Shown here piece by piece: positions 1-8,898 of a DNA stretch of 64,000 nucleotides. Each line of letters opens with the position of its first letter. The stretch's first letter is position 1. Location of the stretch: positions 124,001 through 188,000 of the forward strand of contig DATAZE010000024.1 in assembly GCA_036272195.1 (NCBI GenBank), given 5' to 3'. The translations under genes were made by a program, and so were the position numbers. The notes under the pieces were generated by a model. That model worked only from the letters and a program-made list of their open reading frames with translations, ran no database searches and was not told the DNA's origin. The DNA is from DASXHY01 sp036272195. GTDB taxonomy: Bacteria > Verrucomicrobiota > Verrucomicrobiia > Limisphaerales > DASXHY01.

Positions 1-3000
1 GCGCGCCGGCGTCACTCTGGTGCGCTGGACGCGGACGGTCCTCCGGCAAATCCAACAACGCGGGAGCGTCCTTCAGCCGTTGGGTCCAGTATTGAATTTG
101 TTCTTTCTCGATCTCGGACGGCAATTGGAGACTTTCCAGCGCCGTCGCATAGCGGCGACGCAGCGGTGGCAACTTAATCAATTGCCCGCTCGCAAAACCG
201 CCGTAGAGCGCAACGAGTTCTTGCACCAAAATTCGAGTCGAGGCCGCATCGCACGCGACGGCGTGAGTGACAATTAACAGCAAATGGTCGTTCTCGCCGA
301 GGCGCATCAGGCGCGGTCGCAGTACAGGGCGCGACATCACATAAGGCTTGGCAGCTTCTTTGGCGGCTTCGGCCAGCGCGCGGGCTTCGCGTTCCGATTC
401 TGGCAAATTCGAGAAATCACAAACGGGAAGCTGCACTTCCCGTGGCTCGCAAATAATCTGTACCGACTTTCCTTCTTCGGTTGGGAAGATGGCGCGCAGA
501 GCTTCGTGACGACGGTAAAGCGCGGTGAAACTTTGTTCGAGCGCGCGAAAATTCAACGGGCCTTTCAGGCGCAGCAATGTGGGGATGTTGTAATTGGATT
601 GGCCGGGCTCGAATTGATCGAGGAACCAGGTGCGCCACTGCGCCTGCGTGAGCGGAAGCTGCTCGCCTTTCGTCAGCGCAGCGACCGGCAGCACGGGCTG
701 GTTCTCGATGCTTACGTCGGCGAGATGTTCCGCGAGCGCGGCAATGGTGGGAAAAGTAAAAAGGCTGGCCAGCGGAGTATCCATCTGTAGCGTCTCACGA
801 ATTTGCGAAATGACCTGCGTGGCCAGCAGCGAATGACCACCGAGATCAAAGAAATTGTCATTCACACCGATGCCATCCAGGCCCAGCACCTGGCCCCAGA
901 TATGAGTGATGACTTCCTCCACGGGCGTGCGCGGCGCGACAAATCGCGGACCCAAATCCGGACGCGTGCGACCCGGCTCGGGCAAAGCTCGGCGGTCAAC
1001 TTTTCCCGCAGGAGTCATCGGCAGCGCCTGCAATTGCACGAAGGCCGCGGGAACCATGTAAGGCGGCAGTTTCGTTTTTAGAAACGCCAGCAGGTCGCCA
1101 ATGCTGGGAATGGTGTTCGCGCAGGGGACGAAGTAGGCAACGAGTTTCTTTCGGCCTGAAACATCCTCGCGCGCGGCGACAACGGCCTCTTTCAGGCCCG
1201 GATGAGAGCGCAGCGCGGTTTCGATTTCACCCAACTCGATTCGAAATCCGCGAATCTTGACCTGTTCATCCGAGCGGCCGACAAATTCGATAACACCGTC
1301 AGCCCGCATGCGGACGAGGTCTCCGGTTTTGTAGAGACGCCGCCCGGCAGACCGGCAGGTCTGCCCTACCGATGATGGGATTGAAATAAATTTTTCCGCC
1401 GTTAACTCCGGCCGGTTCAAATAACCACGCGCGACGCCGGGGCCGCCGATATATAGTTCGCCAGTCTCGCCCAGGCTGACGGGCTTTAATTGCGCATCAA
1501 GAATCATCGTCTCGACGTTCGGAAGCGGGCGACCGATGGGAAGCGTTTCGTCATTGAGACGCGCGACGTGCATCGTGGCGATGACGGTGGTTTCTGTGGG
1601 GCCGTAAGTGTTGATCAATTTGACAGTTTCCCCGATGCGGAATTTCCAGCGGCGCCAGGCTTCGTCGGAGGCTTTTTCGCCACCGATGATGACCAGGCGG
1701 ACGGAAGGCGGCATTAATGCGGTCTGGAGATAGTCGACTAATTCATGCCAGTAAGCGGTGGGAAGATTCAGCACGGTCAGGCGTTCGCGACCGGCAAATT
1801 CCATGAAACGCGCGGTGGACGAAATCACCTCATCATCGCGCAACACCAGGGTGCAGCCACGCAGGAGGCTGGGGAAAATTTCCTCCACGGAAATATCGAA
1901 ACTGATGGGGCTGAATTGCAGGACGCGGTCTTCGGCACGCAATTCGTAGGCGCGGCCGACAGCAAAATTGTGGTTCAGCAGCGAGCGCTGGGTGATTTGC
2001 ACGCCTTTGGGTTTGCCCGTAGAACCGGAAGTGTAAATGACATACGCGAGGTTTTCCGGCGTGGCGGAAGAAGCGCAATTGTCCGTGGGCGCGGTCTGAA
2101 TTTTTTCCAGCTGCGCAGCATCATCGAGGCAGAGAATGGTCACGCCTTCGGGTTTCAAACCGGACACGGCGTCGCTGCGCGTGAGCAACAATCGCGCGTG
2201 CGAGTCGCGCAGCATGTAGCCGAGGCGCTCGTCCGGATAAGAACGATCCAGCGGGAGGTAAGCGCCACCGGCTTTCCAAATGGCGAGAAGCGCCACGATC
2301 AATTCGGGAGAGCGCTCAAGGCAAACTGCAACGAGCGTTTCCGGACCGACGCCGAGCGATTGCAAATGACGCGCGAGTTGGTTCGCGCGGGCGTTCAATT
2401 CGGCGTAGGTCAATTCCTGTTTCTGGAAACGGATGGCAACGGCATTTGGCATCCGGCCAACCTGTTCTTCAAAATGCGCGGTATAGGTTTTATCCAGCGG
2501 GAAATCGATGGGCTCACTCACTGCAATGGCACCGAGGTTTGCCGGAAATTTAAGGCTCCCACCTTGCAGCGCGGCAGCGGGCTGCGGTTTTTTGGCCGAT
2601 TCCGCGGCGGATAATTGGTCCAAGCGAACTTTCAATTCCTTTGCCAGCGAGCGAACACATGGTTCTTCAAGAATTTTTTCGTGGACGCCGGGAACAATGC
2701 TGATGTCCACGCCTTTCGAAAGAGTACCCCAGCCGTAATCCGACGCAAACGAGCAGAGCATCGGATGACCCGGACTGCGGAACAATTGAACGCGACCGGC
2801 ATAGGGCCTGGGATGGTAATCGAGCAATGCGCCGATGTGCGTGCGCCAGAGTTTGCGTTGGTCGGCGGGGAAGGAGGAAAGATCCACGAGATTTCCCGCA
2901 TCCACTTTAAGGCGTTTGCCGGAGCTGCGTTGGGACCAGCCGGCGAGGCGTTGCTTGAAGACTTCTTTTTTCCAGCGGAAAAATTCGCGACGCTGGGCCG

Positions 3001-6000
3001 GAGTCCAATGGCGGAAATAATCCGCCCAATAAAGCAGGTTGCGCCCGAAACGAGCGAACCACGCGGGCGTCCAGGAAACGCGCTCGTAATCAGAATTGGG
3101 CGGCGAACAATTAAGCAGCGCGAGGAGCGCAACCTCTTCGCCCTGCTCGTGCAACTGGCGCGCCATTTCCAAAGCGACATTGCCACCGAAACAATATCCG
3201 CCCAGGTGATACGGGCCGCGCGGCTGGAACGCTCGAATATCAGCCACATATTGCGCGGCCATTTCCTCAATGCTGCCCAGTTCCTCCCGGCCATCCAGGC
3301 CACGCGATTTCAAACCATAAACAGGTTGATCGGTGCCCAGATGGCGCGAGAGATTCACATAGCCCCAGAACATGCCGCCGCCCGCGCCATGCACGAGAAA
3401 CAGCGGCGGACGCGAGCCTTGCGACTGGATTTCCACCAGGGAAGTTCCCGCGAGCGCGGAGCCTTCCTGGATTTCCTCGCGGATGACGGCGGCCAATTGT
3501 TCAATCGTCGGGGCTTGAAAAACCGTGGCCACGCGTAAGCGGCGGCCAAAAACTTTTTCGATTTGCGCAATCAATTTGACCGCGAGCAGTGAGTGACCGC
3601 CGAGGTCGAAAAATTTATCTTCGATGCCGATGGGGCGAACGTCGAGCACGTTTTGCCAAATTTCGGTGAGCTTGAGTTCCACCGCGTCGCGCGGCGTGGC
3701 CAGTCCTTCGACCAACTGCCGGTTTTTACCGGGATCAGGCAGCGACTTGCGGTCCACTTTGCCGTTGGGCGTCAGCGGCAAGGCATCGAGCGACACGAAA
3801 GCGGCGGGCACCATGTGGTCCGGAAGGCGTTCCTTCAGGAATCGCAGCAGTTCATCAAAGGGCGGCACGCGCTTGCCGCTGCATACGAAATAAGCGAGCA
3901 GGCGATCGCAACCGTTTTCGTCTTTGCGCATCGTCACGGCGCATTCGCGGATGGCGGGATGACGCGCCAGAACGCTCTCGATCTCACCAAGCTCGACGCG
4001 AAAACCGCGAATCTTGACCTGCTCATCGAGGCGTCCGAGAAATTCGATGTTTCCGTCCGGGAGCCACCGAACGAGGTCGCCGGTTTTGTAAATGAGCGTG
4101 CCCGGTTGAAACGGATTCTGAATGAATTTCTGGCCAGTTAATTGGGGACGGTTCCAATAGCCGCGCGCAAGGCCGTCGCCGCCCACGTGCAATTCACCGG
4201 GAACGCCGATCGGCATCGGGTTCAAGCGCGCATCAAGGATGTAGCATTGCGAATTGGAAATGGGCCGGCCAATCGACACGGTGGTTGCGTCATCGGCCAT
4301 GCTCTTCGCTTCGTAGCACGCGGAAAAAGTGGTGTTTTCGGTCGGGCCATAGCCGTTCACCAAATGCTGCGGTGGTTTGCTTTTGAGGACGCGCGCGATC
4401 GATTTCGGATCGCCGGCCTCGCCGCCGAACATCACGGTGCGCACAGTCGCGAACGCATCTGGCACTTCGGCGGCCAGCTGATTAAATAACGCCGCCGTCA
4501 GGAACATTGCGCTGATATTCTGCTCGCGAAGTTCGCGCGCAAAATCGCCGGGCGAGAGCGTCACGTCACGAGTGATGCCCACAAGCGTTGCGCCGTTCAG
4601 AAGCGCGCCCCAAATCTCAAAAGTCGCCGCGTCAAAGGAAGCGTTGGAGACTTGTGCCACGCGGTCGTTCGAGGTGAATTGAATATAATTGGTATTGAGC
4701 ACCAGCCGATTTACCGCGCGATGCGGCACGGCGACGCCTTTGGGAGTGCCCGTCGAGCCGGAAGTATAAATAACGTAGGCGAGATTTTCGGGAGTAATGG
4801 GAAGGCCGAGATTTTTCCGGCTCTCGCGGGCGATAAGTTCCCAATCGGAATCCAGGCACAGCGGATTCGCCGGTTTGGGCAGACGGGAAACTAAACGCTG
4901 CCGGGTGAGCAGCACCGGCGCGCCGGCGTCAGCGAGCATGAAGGTGAGCCGCTCGCGGGGATATTTGGCCTCAATCGGCACGTACGCGCCGCCCGCCTTT
5001 AGAATCGCAAGCATCCCGACGATCATCTCGAGGGAACGCTCAAGGCAAATTCCCACCAGCACGTCGGGGCCGACCGAATATTTTTGCAGATAACGCGCCA
5101 GCCGATTGGCCCGATGATTCAATTCCTCGTAGGTGACCGATTGGCTTCCGAACACCACGGCGACCGCGCTGGGCGTGCGTTCCACCTGCGCCTCGAACAA
5201 TTCGTGGATACACTTTTCGCGCGGATATTCAGTTCGCGTGTTGTTCCATTCGACCACGACCTGTCGCCGTTCGGCCTCGCTGAGCAATGGCAATTCTGAC
5301 AGACGGTTCGACGGGTCCTTCGCGATTCCCTCCAGCAATATCTCAAAGTGCTCCAGCAAACGCGACATCGTGCCGGCCTCAAACAGGTCGCTATTATATT
5401 CCGCCTGCGCGACAAGGCCACGGTCCGTCACCTGCAAGACCATGGTCAGGTCAAATTTCGCGGTGCCCGTTTCGAAATCGACGAACTTTAGAGTCAGGTT
5501 CGGCCATTCCAATTTTTCCAGGGTGGTGTTTTGGAGGGCAAACATGATCCGCGTGAACGGCGTGTGTGTGGCCGCGCGTTCCGGGTGCAATTTTTCGACG
5601 AGCTTTTCAAACGGTAAATCCTCGTGCGCGTAAGCATTCAGCGTGGTTTCGCGGACGCGGCCAAGCAGTTCTTCGAACGTGGGATCACCCGAGGCATCGG
5701 TACGCAACAGGAGTGTATTAACAAAAAAGCCGACGAGCTGCTCGGTCTCCATCCGGTTGCGTCCGGCGATCGGCGAACCGATCACGAGGTCGTCCTGCTG
5801 GCTGTAGCGGTGCAGCAAGGCCTTGAACGCGGCGAGCGTGACCATGAAAAGCGTTGCGCCGTGGCGCGCGCCAAGTTGCGTGAGCGATTCGGAAAGTTCA
5901 CGGCGCAAAATGCGCGATTGAATCGTGCCGCGAAAGGTTTGCACCGCAGCGCGCGGATGGTCGGCCGGCAATTCCAGCACCGGCGGCGGGCCTTGCAATT

Positions 6001-6682
6001 GCTCGCGCCAAAACGCCAGTTGCTGCTCGAGCACGTCGTCCTTGAGCCAGCCACGCTGCCACACGGAATAGTCCGCATATTGAATCGGCAGCTCGGGAAG
6101 CTGCGGCTCGCGCCCTTCGCAGTGCGCGGCATACAACTCTTTCAATTCCTGAAAGCAAATCTTCAACGACCACTCATCGGACACGATGTGATGGATGTTC
6201 AGGATGAACCAATGCTGGTCTGGTTTCACCCGGACCAGCGTGGCGCGAATCGGCGCGCCGGAACTTAAATTAAATGGCCGGTTCACTTCAGCCCGCACGA
6301 GCGATTGCGCTTCGGGGTCGCGTTGCTCCGTCGGAAGCGGGCTAAGGTCGTGAAAATCGAGGTTCAAACGCAGGGTCTTGTCGACGACCTGCGCGGGACT
6401 GCCTTCCATGTCCACAAACCGGGTCCGCAGGCTGTCGTGACGCGACATCAGGCCGTCCAACGCGCGCTGCAACGCCTCGAGGTTGAGCGTGCCGGACATT
6501 TGCGCGACGGTCGGAACATTGTACAGCGGGCTGTTAGGTTCGAGTTGGTCGATGAACCAGAGGCGCTGCTGCGAGAATGAAAGCGGAATCCGGGTGTCCG
6601 CCGCTTTGCGCAATCGTTCAGCGAGCAAGGCGCGCTTCGTTTTGCCTGGCGTCTCCGGAACTGAATTCAACAAAACACTCAT
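1..6682 (-). CDS. Nonribosomal peptide synthetase, C-A-T-TE-A-T-C..., 3' end outside window
   Basis: One open frame runs from ATG 6682 to the window edge (over 2,220 residues). Domains read in order: condensation C1 (about residues 30-450, motif HHIVSDEW at 164), adenylation A1 (about 490-985; YTSGSTGTPKG, YGPTEN, NGKVDR), carrier T1 (GGHSL, Ser1031), thioesterase (about 1085-1345; GYCFGG with Cys1164 as nucleophile, likely catalytic His1334), A2 (about 1390-1905; YTSGSTGKPKG, TYGPTET), carrier T2 (Ser1951), and C2 (begins about 1970; TH-AVACDA near 2140). Eye-alignment to PheA gives specificity residues DAFLMGGTF for A1, resembling Val-type codes, and DIENIGTVI for A2, with no confident match; both are inferences. 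A thioesterase between modules is unusual. A perfect 8-bp palindrome lies in frame in A2. No Shine-Dalgarno is evident. No tailoring, MbtH or transporter gene is visible upstream. The product is unknown. Confidence 0.93.
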   Translation of the reverse strand, partial: MSVLLNSVPETPGKTKRALLAERLRKAADTRIPLSFSQQRLWFIDQLEPNSPLYNVPTVAQMSGTLNLEALQRALDGLMSRHDSLRTRFVDMEGSPAQVVDKTLRLNLDFHDLSPLPTEQRDPEAQSLVRAEVNRPFNLSSGAPIRATLVRVKPDQHWFILNIHHIVSDEWSLKICFQELKELYAAHCEGREPQLPELPIQYADYSVWQRGWLKDDVLEQQLAFWREQLQGPPPVLELPADHPRAAVQTFRGTIQSRILRRELSESLTQLGARHGATLFMVTLAAFKALLHRYSQQDDLVIGSPIAGRNRMETEQLVGFFVNTLLLRTDASGDPTFEELLGRVRETTLNAYAHEDLPFEKLVEKLHPERAATHTPFTRIMFALQNTTLEKLEWPNLTLKFVDFETGTAKFDLTMVLQVTDRGLVAQAEYNSDLFEAGTMSRLLEHFEILLEGIAKDPSNRLSELPLLSEAERRQVVVEWNNTRTEYPREKCIHELFEAQVERTPSAVAVVFGSQSVTYEELNHRANRLARYLQKYSVGPDVLVGICLERSLEMIVGMLAILKAGGAYVPIEAKYPRERLTFMLADAGAPVLLTRQRLVSRLPKPANPLCLDSDWELIARESRKNLGLPITPENLAYVIYTSGSTGTPKGVAVPHRAVNRLVLNTNYIQFTSNDRVAQVSNASFDAATFEIWGALLNGATLVGITRDVTLSPGDFARELREQNISAMFLTAALFNQLAAEVPDAFATVRTVMFGGEAGDPKSIARVLKSKPPQHLVNGYGPTENTTFSACYEAKSMADDATTVSIGRPISNSQCYILDARLNPMPIGVPGELHVGGDGLARGYWNRPQLTGQKFIQNPFQPGTLIYKTGDLVRWLPDGNIEFLGRLDEQVKIRGFRVELGEIESVLARHPAIRECAVTMRKDENGCDRLLAYFVCSGKRVPPFDELLRFLKERLPDHMVPAAFVSLDALPLTPNGKVDRKSLPDPGKNRQLVEGLATPRDAVELKLTEIWQNVLDVRPIGIEDKFFDLGGHSLLAVKLIAQIEKVFGRRLRVATVFQAPTIEQLAAVIREEIQEGSALAGTSLVEIQSQGSRPPLFLVHGAGGGMFWGYVNLSRHLGTDQPVYGLKSRGLDGREELGSIEEMAAQYVADIRAFQPRGPYHLGGYCFGGNVALEMARQLHEQGEEVALLALLNCSPPNSDYERVSWTPAWFARFGRNLLYWADYFRHWTPAQRREFFRWKKEVFKQRLAGWSQRSSGKRLKVDAGNLVDLSSFPADQRKLWRTHIGALLDYHPRPYAGRVQLFRSPGHPMLCSFASDYGWGTLSKGVDISIVPGVHEKILEEPCVRSLAKELKVRLDQLSAAESAKKPQPAAALQGGSLKFPANLGAIAVSEPIDFPLDKTYTAHFEEQVGRMPNAVAIRFQKQELTYAELNARANQLARHLQSLGVGPETLVAVCLERSPELIVALLAIWKAGGAYLPLDRSYPDERLGYMLRDSHARLLLTRSDAVSGLKPEGVTILCLDDAAQLEKIQTAPTDNCASSATPENLAYVIYTSGSTGKPKGVQITQRSLLNHNFAVGRAYELRAEDRVLQFSPISFDISVEEIFPSLLRGCTLVLRDDEVISSTARFMEFAGRERLTVLNLPTAYWHELVDYLQTALMPPSVRLVIIGGEKASDEAWRRWKFRIGETVKLINTYGPTETTVIATMHVARLNDETLPIGRPLPNVETMILDAQLKPVSLGETGELYIGGPGVARGYLNRPELTAEKFISIPSSVGQTCRSAGRRLYKTGDLVRMRADGVIEFVGRSDEQVKIRGFRIELGEIETALRSHPGLKEAVVAAREDVSGRKKLVAYFVPCANTIPSIGDLLAFLKTKLPPYMVPAAFVQLQALPMTPAGKVDRRALPEPGRTRPDLGPRFVAPRTPVEEVITHIWGQVLGLDGIGVNDNFFDLGGHSLLATQVISQIRETLQMDTPLASLFTFPTIAALAEHLADVSIENQPVLPVAALTKGEQLPLTQAQWRTWFLDQFEPGQSNYNIPTLLRLKGPLNFRALEQSFTALYRRHEALRAIFPTEEGKSVQIICEPREVQLPVCDFSNLPESEREARALAEAAKEAAKPYVMSRPVLRPRLMRLGENDHLLLIVTHAVACDAASTRILVQELVALYGGFASGQLIKLPPLRRRYATALESLQLPSEIEKEQIQYWTQRLKDAPALLDLPEDRPRPAHQSDAGA
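1346..1365. repeat. Palindromic element inside the NRPS coding sequence
   Basis: GGCAGACC, loop GGCA, GGTCTGCC: a perfect 8-bp stem with a 4-nt loop inside adenylation domain 2. The spacing between the FI and YKTGDL landmarks is 7 residues longer here than in A1 of the same protein, which matches an in-frame insertion of about 21 bp. It encodes part of a VGQTCRSAGRR stretch. It resembles the small intergenic palindromes elsewhere in the window in style, not in sequence. Confidence 0.6.
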
Positions 6683-6844
6683 GATACAAATCGGGTCAGC
6701 GTGAAATCCATCTGGAAATCCGGCAGCGTAATAAATTGAAATGCCCCAATTTCCCCGTGGTAAAACGGGCAAATAGGCGTATTCCGGATATCAGCGGTCT
6801 GAGTTTCCGCGCTGGTTCCCATATAATGAACCCAAGCGTATTAC

Positions 6845-6976
6845 GTTGATTCGAAGAGCAGTAAGTGGGTGATGACCTGACGAGGCTGGCGGAAAGACCC
6901 TACGGAGCGTGAAACGTAGTGCGTCTTCCGTATAGCGTGAAAACGATACGGCGCTCCCGCGAACGCGGGGATTTTT
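6845..6976 (+). ncRNA. Candidate structured RNA ending in an intrinsic terminator
   Basis: This lies in the 325-nt gap between apt and the NRPS gene, on the strand opposite both. Seen by eye: an outer GGGT/ACCC pairing (6867-6870 with 6897-6900); a hairpin with CGU-GAA-ACG at its tip (6900-6919); a second hairpin, CCGUAU/AUACGG with inner CGU-GAAA-ACG (6928-6951); then a CCCGC-GAAC-GCGGG stem followed by a T run (6956-6976). The two middle hairpins share the AGCGUGAAA core. I match it to no known family. The T run follows the stem only on the plus strand, which sets the orientation. A purely structural minus-strand 3' UTR remains possible. Confidence 0.35.
6956..6976 (+). terminator. Intrinsic terminator of the candidate RNA
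   Basis: Five G-C pairs with a GAAC tetraloop (6956-6969), then GATTTTT. It stops plus-strand transcription before the 3' end of apt. Confidence 0.5.
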
Positions 6977-7007
6977 ACCAAAAATTCTGCGACCGGCTGG
7001 CTAATCG

Positions 7008-7538
7008 TCAATAAACGACAACCGAACGCAGCTTGTTACCCTTCAGGCGGTCGCGACCATTGAGAAATTTCAACTCGATGAGGAAGGAGATTTCGAGAAT
7101 TTGCGCGCCCAGTTTTTTCACAAGCGACGCCGCAGCGGCGGCAGTTCCACCGGTGGCCAGCAAATCGTCGATCAACAGCACGCGGCTGCCGGGTTTTAAG
7201 GCATCGATGTGCATCGCGATGGAGGCGGTGCCGTACTCGAGATCGTATTCCTGCTCGTGGGTCTGATAAGGAAGTTTGCCTTTTTTGCGAACAGGAACAA
7301 ATCCCGCCTCCAGCCTCACGGCGGCAGCGGCGGCGAAAATAAATCCCCGCGCGTCAATGCCCACGACCGCGTCCACCTGCCCGGGCTTGTATCCATCGAT
7401 GAGTAAATCGATGGAACCGGAGAAAAGCTTCGGATCGGCCAGCACCGGCGTGATGTCTTTGAATTGGATTCCGGGTTTCGGAAAATCTGCCACAGTGCGG
7501 ATCGCGCGCTCGATGTCCGCGGGTTTGGTCTGAATCAT
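7008..7538 (-). CDS. apt: Adenine phosphoribosyltransferase
   Basis: This enzyme converts adenine and PRPP to AMP in cytosolic purine salvage. The 176-residue length is normal for the family. The PRPP-binding signature VLLIDDLLATGGTA is present (about residues 120-133), preceded by VDAVVGIDARGF and the KKGKLP loop typical of Apt. Start ATG 7538. It lies downstream of the sigma-factor gene on the same strand, separated by a long inverted repeat, so it is probably transcribed separately. Confidence 0.95.
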   Translation of the reverse strand: MIQTKPADIERAIRTVADFPKPGIQFKDITPVLADPKLFSGSIDLLIDGYKPGQVDAVVGIDARGFIFAAAAAVRLEAGFVPVRKKGKLPYQTHEQEYDLEYGTASIAMHIDALKPGSRVLLIDDLLATGGTAAAAASLVKKLGAQILEISFLIELKFLNGRDRLKGNKLRSVVVY

Positions 7539-7585
7539 GCGTAGTGTTTAGGGGGAGCGATAATCCCGCGCAAGGAGATTTTAAA

Positions 7586-7651
7586 GCGTGAAACGTAAAA
7601 CGTGAATGCGGCAAAACGTGTCAGGGCAAATTCACGTTTCCCGTTTTACGC
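7586..7651. repeat. Long imperfect inverted repeat between sigma factor and apt
   Basis: Two 22-nt arms (7586-7607 and 7630-7651) match at 19 of 22 positions, with a 22-nt spacer. It begins 2 nt after the sigma-factor stop codon, where it could act as a terminator or mRNA 3'-end stabiliser. Confidence 0.6.
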
Positions 7652-7653
7652 GC

Positions 7654-8751
7654 CTATTTGACTTTCGCCGCCTCAAGCTTCTCAATCATCTTGCGCAATT
7701 TTTTGAGCGCGATGTTTTGAATCTGGCGCACACGTTCGCGAGTGACACCGAACTTTTCACCGACTTCTTCCAGGGTTCTTTCCGGACCGCCATCGAGGCC
7801 GAACCGGGCGCGCAAAATCGTCGCTTCACGCGGGTCGAGGGTTTTCACCATCTCCTGCAGCATACGAGTGACGGTCTTTTCCTCCAACTGCTCATAGGGC
7901 GTATCGGCCGCCTCGTCTTGCACAACTTCAGCGAAATTATTCGAATCCTCGTCACCGATGGGAGCATCGAGCGAGGCGGGACGGATGGCCGCGAGCCGCA
8001 TTTGGGCAACCCGCGAGCCGCTGATCCCGAGTTCGCCGCCCAATTCGTCATCCGTGGGTTCGCGGCCAAGTTCCTCCTGGAGACGCATCGCGGTGCGGCG
8101 CATCTTGGAAATCTTGTCCACCAGGTGCACGGGCAAACGGATGGTCTTGGATTGATTGGCCAAAGCGCGCTTGATGGATTGCTTGATCCACCACGAGCCG
8201 TAGGTTGAAAGTTTTCCGCCTTTCGAGGGATCAAAGCGCTCGACCGCTTTCATCAGGCCGATATTGCCTTCGCTGATGAGGTCGAGCAACGGCAGGCCGA
8301 TGCCTTCGTAATCCCGCGCGATTTTCACAACGAGGCGCAAGTTCGCCTTGATCATTTGTTCGCGCGCTTTTTTGTCGCCTTTTTTGATGCGCGCGGCGAG
8401 TTCGATTTCCTCCTGCGGCGTCAGCAATTTGACCTGGCCGATTTCGCGAAGATAAAGTTTGATGGCGGTATCGCCGTCATAGCTGGAACGCTCGCGTTCG
8501 AGCGGCGCGGGGGATTCTTCCTTGACGACAATCGGCCGGAGATCCAGTCCCTCGGGCTTGTGAAAGCCGTTCTCGCCATTCGGGGCATTTTTATCGAGAG
8601 TTTGCGCCTTGGGCGCATTGTCTTTTTTTTGATCGATGCCGCGCGTGGCTTTCAATTTTGGCGCACGCATTTTGGTGGCGCGAATGCGGGGCTTTTGATC
8701 CTTTCGCCCACCCGATTTGAGGTTCTTGGCTTTCGCTACCATGATAATCAA
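7654..8751 (-). CDS. RNA polymerase sigma-70 family factor (RpoD/SigA/RpoS type)
   Basis: A 365-residue primary-like sigma factor. A basic N-terminal tail (about 90 residues) replaces region 1.1. Region 1.2 (IKLYLREIGQVKLLTPQEE), region 2 (ANLRLVVKIARDYEG, DLISEGNIGLMKAVERFD, LSTYGSWWIKQSIKRA), region 3 and region 4.2 (RTLEEVGEKFGVTRERVRQI) are all intact. The short length and missing region 1.1 leave open whether it is the housekeeping factor or a group 2 factor. Starts are possible at 8751 or at the ATG of MVAKAKN (8742). No clear Shine-Dalgarno precedes either. Confidence 0.93.
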   Translation of the reverse strand: MIIMVAKAKNLKSGGRKDQKPRIRATKMRAPKLKATRGIDQKKDNAPKAQTLDKNAPNGENGFHKPEGLDLRPIVVKEESPAPLERERSSYDGDTAIKLYLREIGQVKLLTPQEEIELAARIKKGDKKAREQMIKANLRLVVKIARDYEGIGLPLLDLISEGNIGLMKAVERFDPSKGGKLSTYGSWWIKQSIKRALANQSKTIRLPVHLVDKISKMRRTAMRLQEELGREPTDDELGGELGISGSRVAQMRLAAIRPASLDAPIGDEDSNNFAEVVQDEAADTPYEQLEEKTVTRMLQEMVKTLDPREATILRARFGLDGGPERTLEEVGEKFGVTRERVRQIQNIALKKLRKMIEKLEAAKVK

Positions 8752-8898
8752 GACTTAGGTTTCAATTGTTTCTCTGCAAGCAAATAAACACCGGCGTCCT
8801 CGTTTTGATTTGCTACAAAATTGTTTAACAGTTTGATGAATCGCGAGGTATGGGTTGTTTTGCCCAAAAAACCTCAGGTTTTTCGGGCCTTTTCGTTA

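Noticed and set aside
1340..1390. Possible frameshift in the NRPS at the palindrome
   Set aside because: The frame stays open across it and both flanks keep A-domain motifs in the same frame, so it is an in-frame insertion.
1745..3538. Two long plus-strand open frames (289 and 307 codons) opposite the NRPS gene
   Set aside because: They have no recognisable domains and are antisense to clear adenylation and thioesterase motifs; GC-rich coding DNA often leaves the opposite frame open.
6928..6951. Hairpin resembling group II intron domain V
   Set aside because: It lacks the AGC triad, the dinucleotide bulge and any reverse-transcriptase gene nearby.
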